NCBI GenBank assembly: GCA_023260935.1
Contig: JALQTL010000170.1
Span: forward strand, 1-9,366
Source of the DNA: Paracoccaceae bacterium
GTDB taxonomy: Bacteria; Pseudomonadota; Alphaproteobacteria; Rhodobacterales; Rhodobacteraceae
Direction of reading: 5' to 3'
Length of the DNA stretch: 9,366 nt
Positions 1 to 6,485 of the stretch are shown one piece after another. The position numbers and the translations under genes were made by a program. The stretch's first letter is position 1. Each line of letters opens with the position of its first letter. The notes under the pieces were generated by a model. It saw only the letters and a list, made by a program, of their open reading frames with translations, was not told the DNA's origin and ran no database searches.

Positions 1-420
1 GGCGCAGACGAAGTGCTGCGCGACAAGGGAACCGTGATCATTCCTGACATGTATGCAAATGCCGGCGGCGTGACTGTGTCCTATTTTGAATGGGTCAAGA
101 ACCTTAGCCACATCCGCTTCGGCCGCATGCAGCGCCGCGCCGAAGAGGCGCGCAGCCGCCTTCTGGTGGAAGAGCTTGAGCGGTTGTCGTCGGACAAGGG
201 GCTGGGCTGGACACTGGCTGAAGATTTCAAGGAACGTTTCCTGACCGGGTCTGACGAATTGGCCCTTGTCCGCTCGGGCCTCGATGACACGATGCGCACG
301 GCTTATCAGTCGATGCGAGAGGTTTGGCACGGGCGGGACGATGTCGATGACCTGCGCACCGCGGCCTATATCGTATCGATCAGCCGGGTGGCGCAGACCT
401 ACCGGTCAAAGGGCCTCTGA
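1..420 (+). CDS. gdhA: Glutamate dehydrogenase, C-terminal part (5' end outside window)
   Basis: This is the last 139 codons of a Glu/Leu/Phe/Val dehydrogenase, read in frame from base 1 to the TGA at 418-420. The enzyme interconverts glutamate with 2-oxoglutarate and ammonia using NAD(P). The recognisable stretch is the end of the nucleotide-binding domain, GTVIIPDMYANAGGVTVSYF followed by EWVKN, which is highly conserved in the family. The closing helix AAYIVSISRVAQTYRSKGL is also typical. The N-terminal substrate-binding domain and catalytic lysine lie outside the window. A GTG at base 13 could be mistaken for a start, but the conserved frame continues upstream, so the gene is cut by the window edge and is not short. 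Cofactor specificity cannot be judged from this part, and the gene symbol is generic. Confidence 0.93.
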   Translation, partial: GADEVLRDKGTVIIPDMYANAGGVTVSYFEWVKNLSHIRFGRMQRRAEEARSRLLVEELERLSSDKGLGWTLAEDFKERFLTGSDELALVRSGLDDTMRTAYQSMREVWHGRDDVDDLRTAAYIVSISRVAQTYRSKGL

Positions 421-444
421 CGCGGGATGCGCTGGTGAAGGGGG

Positions 445-465
445 CGGGGTCTGCGGCAGGCCCCG
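445..465 (+). terminator. Hairpin downstream of glutamate dehydrogenase, possible terminator
   Basis: A 9-bp GC-rich stem (445-453 with 457-465, one G-U pair) closes a 3-nt loop 25 bases after the dehydrogenase stop codon. The bases that follow (accttacccg) do not form a T-tract, so intrinsic termination here is only plausible. The position just behind a stop codon and before an apparent regulatory region supports the call. Confidence 0.4.
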
Positions 466-523
466 ACCTTACCCGTGCGCCTGTTGCGGGCCCTGTGCAC
501 AGCGCGGGCCGTCAGGGCTGTGC

Positions 524-557
524 CGCCAATTGCGACATGTATTTGTCGCTGGTGGCG
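524..557. promoter_or_regulatory. 34-bp imperfect dyad upstream of soxB, candidate operator
   Basis: The half sites are GCGACA (532-537) and TGTCGC (544-549), a perfect 6-bp inverted repeat around a 6-bp centre. The symmetry resumes further out with CGCCA (524-528) against TGGCG (553-557), after a 3-bp mismatch on each side. So 11 of 14 arm positions are symmetric about the 540/541 junction. A long interrupted dyad 75-110 bp upstream of the first gene of an operon is what a dimeric repressor or activator site looks like. A second hairpin, 555-561 with 565-571, touches its right edge. No regulator gene is in the window, so the binding protein is unknown. Confidence 0.4.
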
Positions 558-577
558 CAGGCATCCTGCGCGCAGTC

Positions 578-606
578 TTGCATCTTCGGCGCCGACCCGA
601 TTTGAT
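578..606 (+). promoter_or_regulatory. Weak sigma-70-like promoter candidate for soxB
   Basis: TTGCAT (578-583), 17 bp, then TTTGAT (601-606), placed 27 bp before the soxB start codon. The match to the consensus is poor in the -35 box. A 6-bp inverted repeat, GACCCG (594-599) and CGGGTC (610-615), brackets the proposed -10 element and could be regulatory. This is a positional guess only. Confidence 0.22.
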
Positions 607-632
607 CCGCGGGTCAGGGAAGGACGTCTGCA

Positions 633-1883
633 ATGCGCTACTCCGGTCTCAGGGTGATTACCGAGGGCCTTTTCGGCAACAGGGGCTGGCGACCAGCCTG
701 GCGCGACCCGGCCCCTAAGGCCGAATACGATGCGATCATCATCGGCGGCGGCGGCCATGGTCTTTCCACCGCCTATTATCTGGCGCGAAACCACGGGCTG
801 ACGAATGTGGCCGTGCTGGAAAAGGGCTACCTCGGCTCGGGCAACATCGGGCGCAACACCACAATCGTGCGGGCAAACTACTTTCTGCCGGGAAATTCCG
901 AATTCTACAGCCATTCGCTGAAGCTTTGGGAAAAGCTGGAACTGGAACTGAACTACAATGTGATGCATTCGCAGCGAGGGCTGATCAACCTTTTCCATTC
1001 CGATGGCCAGAGAGACGCCTTTGCCCGGCGCGGAAATGCGATGATCAATCAGGGCGACGATGCCATCCTGCTGGACCGGGACGGCGTGCGCGATCTGCTG
1101 CCCTATCTCGATTTCGACAACACGCGCTTTCCCATTTACGGGGGGCTGCTGCACCCGCGCGGCGGCACCGCGCGGCACGACGCCGTGGCCTGGGGCTATG
1201 CCCGCGCCGCCGACAAGCGCGGTGTCGACCTGATCCAGAATTGCGAAGTTACGGGAATTGACGTCCAGAACGGCCGTGTCACCGGTGTGCAAACCACGCG
1301 CGGCGCGATCCGGGCCAAGAAGGTCGGGATCGTCGTCGCCGGCCGATCCAGTCAGGTAGCCGCGATGGCCGGCCTGCGCCTGCCCATCGAAAGCCACATC
1401 CTGCAAGCCTTTGTTACCGAAGGGCTTAAGCCTGTGATCGACCATGTCATCAGCTTCGGCATGGGGCACTTTTACATCAGCCAGTCCGACAAGGGCGGCC
1501 TCGTCTTCGGCGGCGACCTTGATTTCTACGCCTCCTATGCCGCTCGGGGCAATTTGCCGATGGTCGAACATGTGATGGAAGCGGGCATGACATTGATGCC
1601 AATGATCGGACGCGCCCGCGTGCTGCGATCCTGGGGGGGGATCATGGACATGTCGCCCGATGGCTCGCCCATCATCGACAAGACCCCGGTTGACGGCCTA
1701 TATATCGATTGCGGTTGGAACTACGGCGGCTTCAAGGCCGTCCCCGCCTCGGGTTGGTGCATGGCCCACCTGATGGCCACCGGCGAAAGCCACGAAGTTG
1801 CCCGCCGCTTCCGCCTGAACCGTTTTGCCACCGGCCACCTCCTCGATGAGGAAGGGACCGGCAGCCAGCATAATCTGCACTGA
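633..1883 (+). CDS. soxB: Sarcosine oxidase beta subunit (SoxB), or the homologous N-methylglutamate dehydrogenase subunit
   Basis: This 416-residue FAD/FMN subunit of a cytoplasmic heterotetrameric oxidase demethylates sarcosine to glycine. A Rossmann dinucleotide-binding motif IIIGGGGHG lies at residues 35-43, with the ribose-binding acid E63 after the second strand (VAVLEKG). The motif RGGTARHDAVAWGYARAA contains H182, which by motif corresponds to the histidine that covalently carries FMN in characterised heterotetrameric enzymes. The C-terminal block SWGGIMDMSPDGSPIID, then a GWNYGGFK segment, is the usual closing FAD contact region. The ATG at 633 is chosen because AGGGAAGGA (616-624) lies 8 bases upstream and the N-terminus (MRYSGLRV...) matches family starts. 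Length is normal. It is the first gene of soxBDAG but is separated from soxD by 213 bp. The segment SQRGLINLFHSDGQRDAF differs from textbook SoxB and leaves N-methylglutamate dehydrogenase (MgdA) open as an alternative. Confidence 0.9.
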   Translation: MRYSGLRVITEGLFGNRGWRPAWRDPAPKAEYDAIIIGGGGHGLSTAYYLARNHGLTNVAVLEKGYLGSGNIGRNTTIVRANYFLPGNSEFYSHSLKLWEKLELELNYNVMHSQRGLINLFHSDGQRDAFARRGNAMINQGDDAILLDRDGVRDLLPYLDFDNTRFPIYGGLLHPRGGTARHDAVAWGYARAADKRGVDLIQNCEVTGIDVQNGRVTGVQTTRGAIRAKKVGIVVAGRSSQVAAMAGLRLPIESHILQAFVTEGLKPVIDHVISFGMGHFYISQSDKGGLVFGGDLDFYASYAARGNLPMVEHVMEAGMTLMPMIGRARVLRSWGGIMDMSPDGSPIIDKTPVDGLYIDCGWNYGGFKAVPASGWCMAHLMATGESHEVARRFRLNRFATGHLLDEEGTGSQHNLH

Positions 1884-1946
1884 ACCTGCTCAAAAACCGG
1901 CACCAACGATGTCCAAAATGCCCGATCGCCTGCACCCAGCCCAACC

Positions 1947-2062
1947 TTCGGACGCCTCCGGCGGGAGTATTTCAAAAAGGTGCAAGACCCGTGCCCTTTG
2001 TCTGGGCATGCACCTTTTCCAAATACTCCGGGGTGAGGCCGCAGGCCGAGGGGCAGCGCCCC
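1947..2062. repeat. Palindromic intergenic repeat, copy 1 (between soxB and soxD)
   Basis: This is a composite palindromic element. Bases 1947-1987 are identical over 41 nt to 5814-5854. Inside, two 21-nt arms (1964-1984 and 2009-2029) are inverted copies with 19 of 21 positions complementary, around a 24-nt loop. Two short GC hairpins follow: ggcc-gca-ggcc (2037-2047) and ggggc-agc-gcccc (2050-2062). Copy 2 has the same order of parts. The element lies wholly between the soxB stop and the soxD start and does not disturb either gene. It resembles REP/BIME-type or MITE-like dispersed elements. My recollection is that elements starting gcctccggcgggagtattt are common after genes in Rhodobacteraceae. 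Confidence 0.85.
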
Positions 2063-2096
2063 TTGCCTCCGCAGCCGCCCAGAAAGGCCGCGCCCG

Positions 2097-2360
2097 ATGC
2101 GACTGACCTGTCCCCATTGTGGCCCGCGCGACAGGCGGGAATTCTACTATTATGGCGCGTCCGAGTACCTGAACCGTCCCGGGCCAGAGGCGGCGCCCGA
2201 TGCTTGGGACAGCTACCTTCATTTGCGGGACAACCCGGCCGGGGTCACGCAGGATCTGTGGTATCACGAGCAGGGCTGTACGGCCTGGCTGAAAGTGACG
2301 CGGAACACGGTCACGCATGAAATCCTTGCCGTGGAAGCCGTGGCTGGGGGGACGAAATGA
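2097..2360 (+). CDS. soxD: Sarcosine oxidase delta subunit (SoxD), zinc-binding
   Basis: This 87-residue subunit has the four zinc ligands expected of the delta subunit: C5 and C8 in TCPHCG, and H57 and C61 in WYHEQGCTAW. This is the Cys-X2-Cys...His-X3-Cys arrangement seen in the characterised tetramer. The subunit is small and structural and sits against alpha in the complex. The ATG at 2097 has an AGAAAGG (2081-2087) at suitable spacing and places the first Cys at residue 5, as in relatives. The stop codon overlaps the soxA start (ATGA at 2357-2360), so translation of the two is probably coupled. The 5' flank is the palindromic repeat, so it is the one sox gene whose ribosome access may depend on how that structure folds. 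Confidence 0.93.
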   Translation: MRLTCPHCGPRDRREFYYYGASEYLNRPGPEAAPDAWDSYLHLRDNPAGVTQDLWYHEQGCTAWLKVTRNTVTHEILAVEAVAGGTK

Positions 2361-5257
2361 GGATCGATGGCAAGGGGCGGATCGATCGTACACGCCCTGT
2401 CACCTTTACCTTCGACGGCAAGGCCTATCCAGCCTATCGCGGTGACACTTTGGCCTCGGCGTTGATTGCGAATGATGTTCGGCTGGTCGGGCGCAGTTTC
2501 AAGTATCACCGCCCGCGTGGCATTCTGACGGCCGGGTCGGAAGAGCCGAATGCCTTGGTCGAGATCGTCGGCCCGGCCAATGTCACGCCGAATACCCGCG
2601 CAACGGTGCAGGAAGTCTTTGAAGGTCTGGTTGCCCGCAGCCAGAACCGCTGGCCTTCTCTCGGGCTGGATCTGATGGCGGTCAACGATCTTGCGGCGCC
2701 CTTCTTTTCGGCTGGATTCTACTACAAGACCTTCATGTGGCCACGCCGCTTCTGGGAAGGGCTTTACGAGCCGATGATCCGACGAGCGGCTGGTCTTGGC
2801 CGGCTTTCCGGACGGCATGACGAAGGGGTTTATGAAAAGGCCTGGGCACATTGCGATCTTCTGGTGATCGGGTCGGGGCCTGCGGGGCTGATGGCTGCCC
2901 TGGCCGCCGGACGGGCAGGGGCGGATGTCATCCTTGCCGATGAGGGTGCCGAGCCGGGCGGACGGCTTTTGTCGGATGGCGATGCCCCGGCATGGCTGGG
3001 CGAGGTGCTGGCGGAGCTGGAGAGCCTGCCGAATGTGCGTGTGATGACGCGCACGACGGTGACGGGCGCCTATGATGACGGCACTTTTGGTGCGCTGGAA
3101 CGGGTGGGGCTGCACCGGCGGCCGCGTCCGAACCTGCCGCGCGAATGTTTCTGGCGCATCGTCGCGCGCCGGTCGATCCTGGCTGCCGGCGCGCTGGAGC
3201 GGCCGATAGCCTTTCAGAACAACGACCGGCCCGGCATCATGATGGCAGGGGCGCTGTCGGCCTATCTCAACCGCTATGGCGTTGTGCCGGGAAAGGCGAT
3301 CACGCTCTTTGCCAACAATGACGGCGCGCGGCAGACCGCACGGGGGTTGATGGCGGCAGGCCTGACGGTCAGCGCGATCATCGACAGTCGTGAAGATGCC
3401 CCGGATGAACCGGGCACCACGGTCCACAAGGGGGCCGTGGTCATTGATGCCAAAGGCCGCCACGGGCTGACCGAGATCACCGTGCGCAAGGGGGCGGGTG
3501 AATTCCGGATTGCGACCGATTGCCTTGGCCTGTCCGGGGGCTGGAATCCGTCGGTGCATCTGACCTGCCACCTGAACGGCCGGCCGCGCTGGTCTGATGA
3601 TCTTGCGGCTTTCGTGCCCTCGGAGGGGGCGGTTCCGGGGATGGTGGCGGCCGGGGCGGCAAATGGCAGCTTTTCAACCCACGGCTGCCTTGCCGCGGGC
3701 CTTGCGGCCGCGGCGCAGAGCCTGGCCGCGCTGGGGATGACAGTGCCAGAGGTCGCCTTGCCTGCTGCCGAGGATGCCCCCTACCGCCTGTCTCCGCTTT
3801 GGGCGGTCCCCGGCCGAAAGCGGGCCTGGCTTGATTTTGCCAATGACGTCACGGTCAAGGATGTGGCGCTTTCCGCTCAGGAGGGCTACCGCTCGGTCGA
3901 GCACATGAAGCGCTACACCACCCAAGGCATGGCGCCCGATCAGGGAAAGAATTCGAATGTCGCGGCACTTGCGGTGCTGGCCGATGCCACGGGCCGGGGC
4001 ATTGCCGAAACCGGCACCACGACATTCCGGCCGCCCTATACGCCCGTCTCCATCGCCGCGATGGGGGCAGGGGGACGGGCCGAGGGGTTTGCCCCGCAAA
4101 GGTTCCTGACCTCGGATCAGGCCAGCCGCGACCGCGGGGCCCCGATGATCGAGGCCGGTCTCTGGTACCGTCCCGGCTACTTTCCCAAGCCGGGCGAGAC
4201 GACATGGCGGCAGGCCTGTGACCGCGAGGTGGTGATGGTACGCAGCAGCGTCGGGGTGACCGATGTGTCGACGCTGGGCAAGATCGATATTCAGGGCAAG
4301 GACGCGGGCCGTTTTCTGGACCTGGTCTATACGAATACCTTTTCGACCCTTCCCGTCGGCCGGGCACGCTATGGGCTGATGCTGCGCGAAGACGGGCATG
4401 TGCTGGATGACGGCACCACGGCGCGGTTGGCAGAAGACCACTGGCTGATGACCACCACCACCGCCGCAGCCGGGCTGGTGATGCGGCATCTCGATTTCGT
4501 CCAGCAGGCCTTTTGTGCCGGATGGGATGTTCGGTTCATCAGCGTGACAGAGGCATGGGCGCAATTTGCGGTTGCGGGGCCTGTCGCCCGCGACTTGATC
4601 GCCAGTGCGCTCGGGCACACGCCCGGGCTGCCCTTCATGGGCTGCATGGATGTCACCATTCAAGGTGTCGCTGGCCGATTGTTTCGCATCTCGTTCTCTG
4701 GTGAGGAAGGCTACGAGATTGCCGTGCCTACGCGCTTTGGCGAGGCGCTTTTCCGTGACTTGACGGCCCGCGCTGAAACCATGGGGGGCGGGCTTTACGG
4801 CATGGAGGCGCTGAACGTGCTTCGCATCGAAAAGGGCTTCATCACCCATGCCGAGATTCACGGCCGCACCACCGCCTTTGACATCGGGATGGACAAGATG
4901 ATCAGCCCGAAGAAGGACTGCATCGGCAAGGCCGCGGCCGCGCGCCCGGGGATGACCGGGCCTGAGCGCGAGCAGCTCGTCGGGTTGAAGCCGCTGACAG
5001 ACAGCGCGCTGACCGCCGGTGCGCATCTCTTTGCGCAAGGGGCTGATCTGACGCGGGAAAATTCATCGGGCTATGTGACGTCTGTTGGCTACTCTCCGAC
5101 GCTGGGCAGCTTTCTGGCGCTCGGCTTCCTGCGCAATGGCCGCGCGCGTCAGGGAGAGACCATCCGGCTTGTGGACCGTCTGCGCGGGGTCGATGTCCTT
5201 TGCCTTGTGACCGATCCTGTCTTCCACGACCCGACCGGGGAGAAGCTTCGTGCCTGA
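2357..5257 (+). CDS. soxA: Sarcosine oxidase alpha subunit (SoxA), NAD-binding and folate-binding
   Basis: The 966-residue large subunit has the usual three-part plan. Residues about 8-95 form a 2Fe-2S-ferredoxin-like domain without an iron-sulfur cysteine set (RPVTFTFDGKAYPAYRGDTL, GRSFKYHRPRGI). Residues about 165-450 are a dinucleotide-binding oxidoreductase domain with GSGPAG (172-177), the acidic strand end D195-E196 and PGGRL (200-204); this domain binds NAD in characterised enzymes. Residues about 600-966 are a GcvT-like aminomethyltransferase domain (VGVTDVSTLGKIDIQGKDA, then GLMLREDGHVLDDGTTARL). There D684/D685 sit where the folate-domain aspartate is expected, so this part makes 5,10-methylene-tetrahydrofolate from the demethylation product. 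Length is normal. The start overlaps the soxD stop by 4 nt and the end overlaps soxG by 8 nt. No frameshift is seen. Confidence 0.94.
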   Translation: MRIDGKGRIDRTRPVTFTFDGKAYPAYRGDTLASALIANDVRLVGRSFKYHRPRGILTAGSEEPNALVEIVGPANVTPNTRATVQEVFEGLVARSQNRWPSLGLDLMAVNDLAAPFFSAGFYYKTFMWPRRFWEGLYEPMIRRAAGLGRLSGRHDEGVYEKAWAHCDLLVIGSGPAGLMAALAAGRAGADVILADEGAEPGGRLLSDGDAPAWLGEVLAELESLPNVRVMTRTTVTGAYDDGTFGALERVGLHRRPRPNLPRECFWRIVARRSILAAGALERPIAFQNNDRPGIMMAGALSAYLNRYGVVPGKAITLFANNDGARQTARGLMAAGLTVSAIIDSREDAPDEPGTTVHKGAVVIDAKGRHGLTEITVRKGAGEFRIATDCLGLSGGWNPSVHLTCHLNGRPRWSDDLAAFVPSEGAVPGMVAAGAANGSFSTHGCLAAGLAAAAQSLAALGMTVPEVALPAAEDAPYRLSPLWAVPGRKRAWLDFANDVTVKDVALSAQEGYRSVEHMKRYTTQGMAPDQGKNSNVAALAVLADATGRGIAETGTTTFRPPYTPVSIAAMGAGGRAEGFAPQRFLTSDQASRDRGAPMIEAGLWYRPGYFPKPGETTWRQACDREVVMVRSSVGVTDVSTLGKIDIQGKDAGRFLDLVYTNTFSTLPVGRARYGLMLREDGHVLDDGTTARLAEDHWLMTTTTAAAGLVMRHLDFVQQAFCAGWDVRFISVTEAWAQFAVAGPVARDLIASALGHTPGLPFMGCMDVTIQGVAGRLFRISFSGEEGYEIAVPTRFGEALFRDLTARAETMGGGLYGMEALNVLRIEKGFITHAEIHGRTTAFDIGMDKMISPKKDCIGKAAAARPGMTGPEREQLVGLKPLTDSALTAGAHLFAQGADLTRENSSGYVTSVGYSPTLGSFLALGFLRNGRARQGETIRLVDRLRGVDVLCLVTDPVFHDPTGEKLRA

Positions 5258-5786
5258 TCTCATCGCAAAACCCGCCCTTGGCACAATGCCGCTGAACCTG
5301 GGCCAGATCGTTCTGACCGAGGCACCGATGTTGGAGACACATTCGATCCAGCCCTATCCGGGCCAGGAAAAGGCTGTGAGCAAGGCGCTGAAAGAGATCG
5401 GGCTGGCCTTTCCAAAGCCGAACACCTGGCTGGAAAAGGCAGGCCTGCGCATCGTCTGGACAGGGCGGGAGCAGGCCTTTCTGCTGGGCGGCGTGCCGCC
5501 TGCGGGCATGCCTGCCGCCGTGACTGATCAATCCGACGGCTGGGTGACGCTAACCCTTGAAGGGCCCGGCGCCCGGGATGTTCTGGCGCGCTTGGTGCCA
5601 CTTGACCTGCGCCATGTGAAAAAGGGCGACGCCGCCCGCAGCGGCTTGGGCCACATGCCGCTCATCCTGATTACAGAGGCTCCCGACAGCTTCCGCCTGA
5701 TGACCTTTCGATCCATGGCAAGAACGGCCTGGCACGAGATCCATGACGCGATGACGAAGGTTGAGGCACGACGCGCGGCATCCTGA
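5250..5786 (+). CDS. soxG: Sarcosine oxidase gamma subunit (SoxG)
   Basis: A 178-residue protein with the size and features of the gamma subunit, a GcvT-fold relative that packs against beta and alpha in the tetramer and has no known catalytic residues of its own. The segments WLTLTLEGPGARDVLARLVPLDL-like (about residues 97-119) and SFRLMTFRSMARTAWHEIHDAM (about 148-169) match the family pattern. The start is a GTG at 5250, which overlaps the last 8 nt of soxA. GGGGAGAAG (5237-5245) lies just upstream and supports it. An ATG at 5286 would give a protein 12 residues shorter and cannot be excluded. It is the last gene of the operon, followed by repeat copy 2 and a hairpin with a T-rich tail. 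Confidence 0.9.
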   Translation: MPDLIAKPALGTMPLNLGQIVLTEAPMLETHSIQPYPGQEKAVSKALKEIGLAFPKPNTWLEKAGLRIVWTGREQAFLLGGVPPAGMPAAVTDQSDGWVTLTLEGPGARDVLARLVPLDLRHVKKGDAARSGLGHMPLILITEAPDSFRLMTFRSMARTAWHEIHDAMTKVEARRAAS

Positions 5787-5813
5787 CTTGAACCCCTTTC
5801 CTTTTGCGCAGGG

Positions 5814-5942
5814 TTCGGACGCCTCCGGCGGGAGTATTTCAAAAAGGTGCAAGATCAGGCCCAACCGTGCCGCCTTGCACCTTTGCAAAGTACTCTCGGG
5901 GGGTGAATGGGCCGCAGGCCCAGAGGGGGGCAGACAGCCCCC
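5814..5942. repeat. Palindromic intergenic repeat, copy 2 (after soxG)
   Basis: This is the second copy of the composite element seen at 1947-2062. The first 41 nt (5814-5854) are identical. The long inverted arms are 5831-5853 and 5873-5895, with 18 of 23 positions complementary and most mismatches in the middle of the right arm. Then follow gggcc-gca-ggccc (5909-5921) and a G6/C5 hairpin (5926-5942), the same order of parts as copy 1. It fills most of the gap between the convergent soxG and glyoxalase genes. The left arm is perfectly kept while the inner loop and right arm diverge. Confidence 0.85.
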
Positions 5943-5950
5943 TTCCTTTT
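5926..5950 (+). terminator. Hairpin plus T-rich tail at the end of the sox operon
   Basis: A 6-bp pure G/C stem (5926-5931 with 5937-5942) with a 5-nt loop is followed by ttcctttt. This is the best terminator candidate in the window. It lies at the 3' edge of repeat copy 2, between convergent genes. The corresponding hairpin in copy 1 (2050-2062) has a shorter stem and a poor T-tract (ttgcct), so it would be expected to terminate less well. Confidence 0.5.
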
Positions 5951-5957
5951 GGGGAGC

Positions 5958-6386
5958 TTACCAGTGGCCGACGCTGGGCATGCTGGCCCATGGTTCCTTC
6001 GGGGGCTGGGCGCCGCCCTTCTGCAAAAGCTCGATCGAGATATTGTCGGGGCTGCGGACAAAGGCCATGCGCCCGTCGCGGGGGGGGCGGTTTATGGTGA
6101 CGCCATTGGCTTGCAGATGGGCGCAGGTTTCGTAGATGTCATCCACCTCATAGGCCAGATGGCCGAAATGGCGGCTGTCAGAGGGCAGGCCGGTGTCACC
6201 ATCCCAGTTGTAGGTAAGTTCGACGGGGCATTCCGGCTGGCCGGGAGGAGCCATGAAGACCAGAGTGAAACGACCGCCCTCGTTTTCATAGCGCCGGGTC
6301 TCTTCCAGGCCCAGAAGCTTGTAGAAGGCGATGCTCTTGTCCAGGTCCAGAACCCGAACCATCGTGTGAAGATAGCTGATTGCCAT
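5958..6386 (-). CDS. gloA: Lactoylglutathione lyase (glyoxalase I), VOC family
   Basis: This 142-residue vicinal-oxygen-chelate enzyme isomerises the hemithioacetal of methylglyoxal and glutathione to S-lactoylglutathione in the cytoplasm. All four metal ligands expected from E. coli GloA are visible: H7 (LHTMVRV), E56 (CPVELTYNW), H76 (HFGHLAYEVDD) and E119 (NISIELLQ). The open frame extends to 6473, but the ATG at 6386 is chosen because AAGGAGG lies 7 bases before it and MAISYLHTMVRV is the normal family N-terminus; the extra 29 residues would be unusual. The C-terminal tail (KGGAQPPKEPWASMPSVGHW) is a little longer than in E. coli but seems common in alphaproteobacteria. It is convergent with the sox operon and about 100 bp downstream of the Slam-like gene on the same strand, so some read-through is possible. 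No functional link to its neighbours is evident. Confidence 0.92.
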   Translation of the reverse strand: MAISYLHTMVRVLDLDKSIAFYKLLGLEETRRYENEGGRFTLVFMAPPGQPECPVELTYNWDGDTGLPSDSRHFGHLAYEVDDIYETCAHLQANGVTINRPPRDGRMAFVRSPDNISIELLQKGGAQPPKEPWASMPSVGHW

Positions 6387-6393
6387 GGGATGG

Positions 6394-6400
6394 CCTCCTT
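6394..6400 (-). promoter_or_regulatory. Strong ribosome binding site deciding the gloA start
   Basis: AAGGAGG on the minus strand is a near-perfect Shine-Dalgarno sequence, 7 nt before the ATG at 6386. It is the strongest in the window and rules against the longer frame that opens at 6473. Confidence 0.85.
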
Positions 6401-6485
6401 TATTCCTGACGGCTGGCATCCTAGCGTCCCGTCCCGGAAAGGCGAGGGGGTGTTGCGCGGATCGCGGCGGCAAGAACGAAGACTG

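Noticed and set aside
1633..1640. Run of eight G in soxB (a similar run at 6080-6087 in gloA), a possible frameshift site
   Set aside because: Both genes stay in frame across the run and the flanking conserved motifs (SWGGIMDMSPDG; NRPPRDG) are intact, so no error or slippage is indicated.
1825..2106. Small frames sharing the peptide DASGGSISKRCK here and at 5761-6135
   Set aside because: The shared peptide comes from translating the identical part of the palindromic repeat; the frames overlap real genes and lack start signals.
399..5038. Long minus-strand open frames opposite soxB and soxA (399-1571, 2264-3571, 3674-5038)
   Set aside because: They are shadows of the sox genes with no recognisable domains, signal peptides or ribosome sites.
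6387..6485. Gap between the Slam-like gene and gloA, searched for a terminator or promoter
   Set aside because: Apart from the gloA ribosome site, only a short 4-bp inverted repeat and no convincing -35/-10 pair were found.
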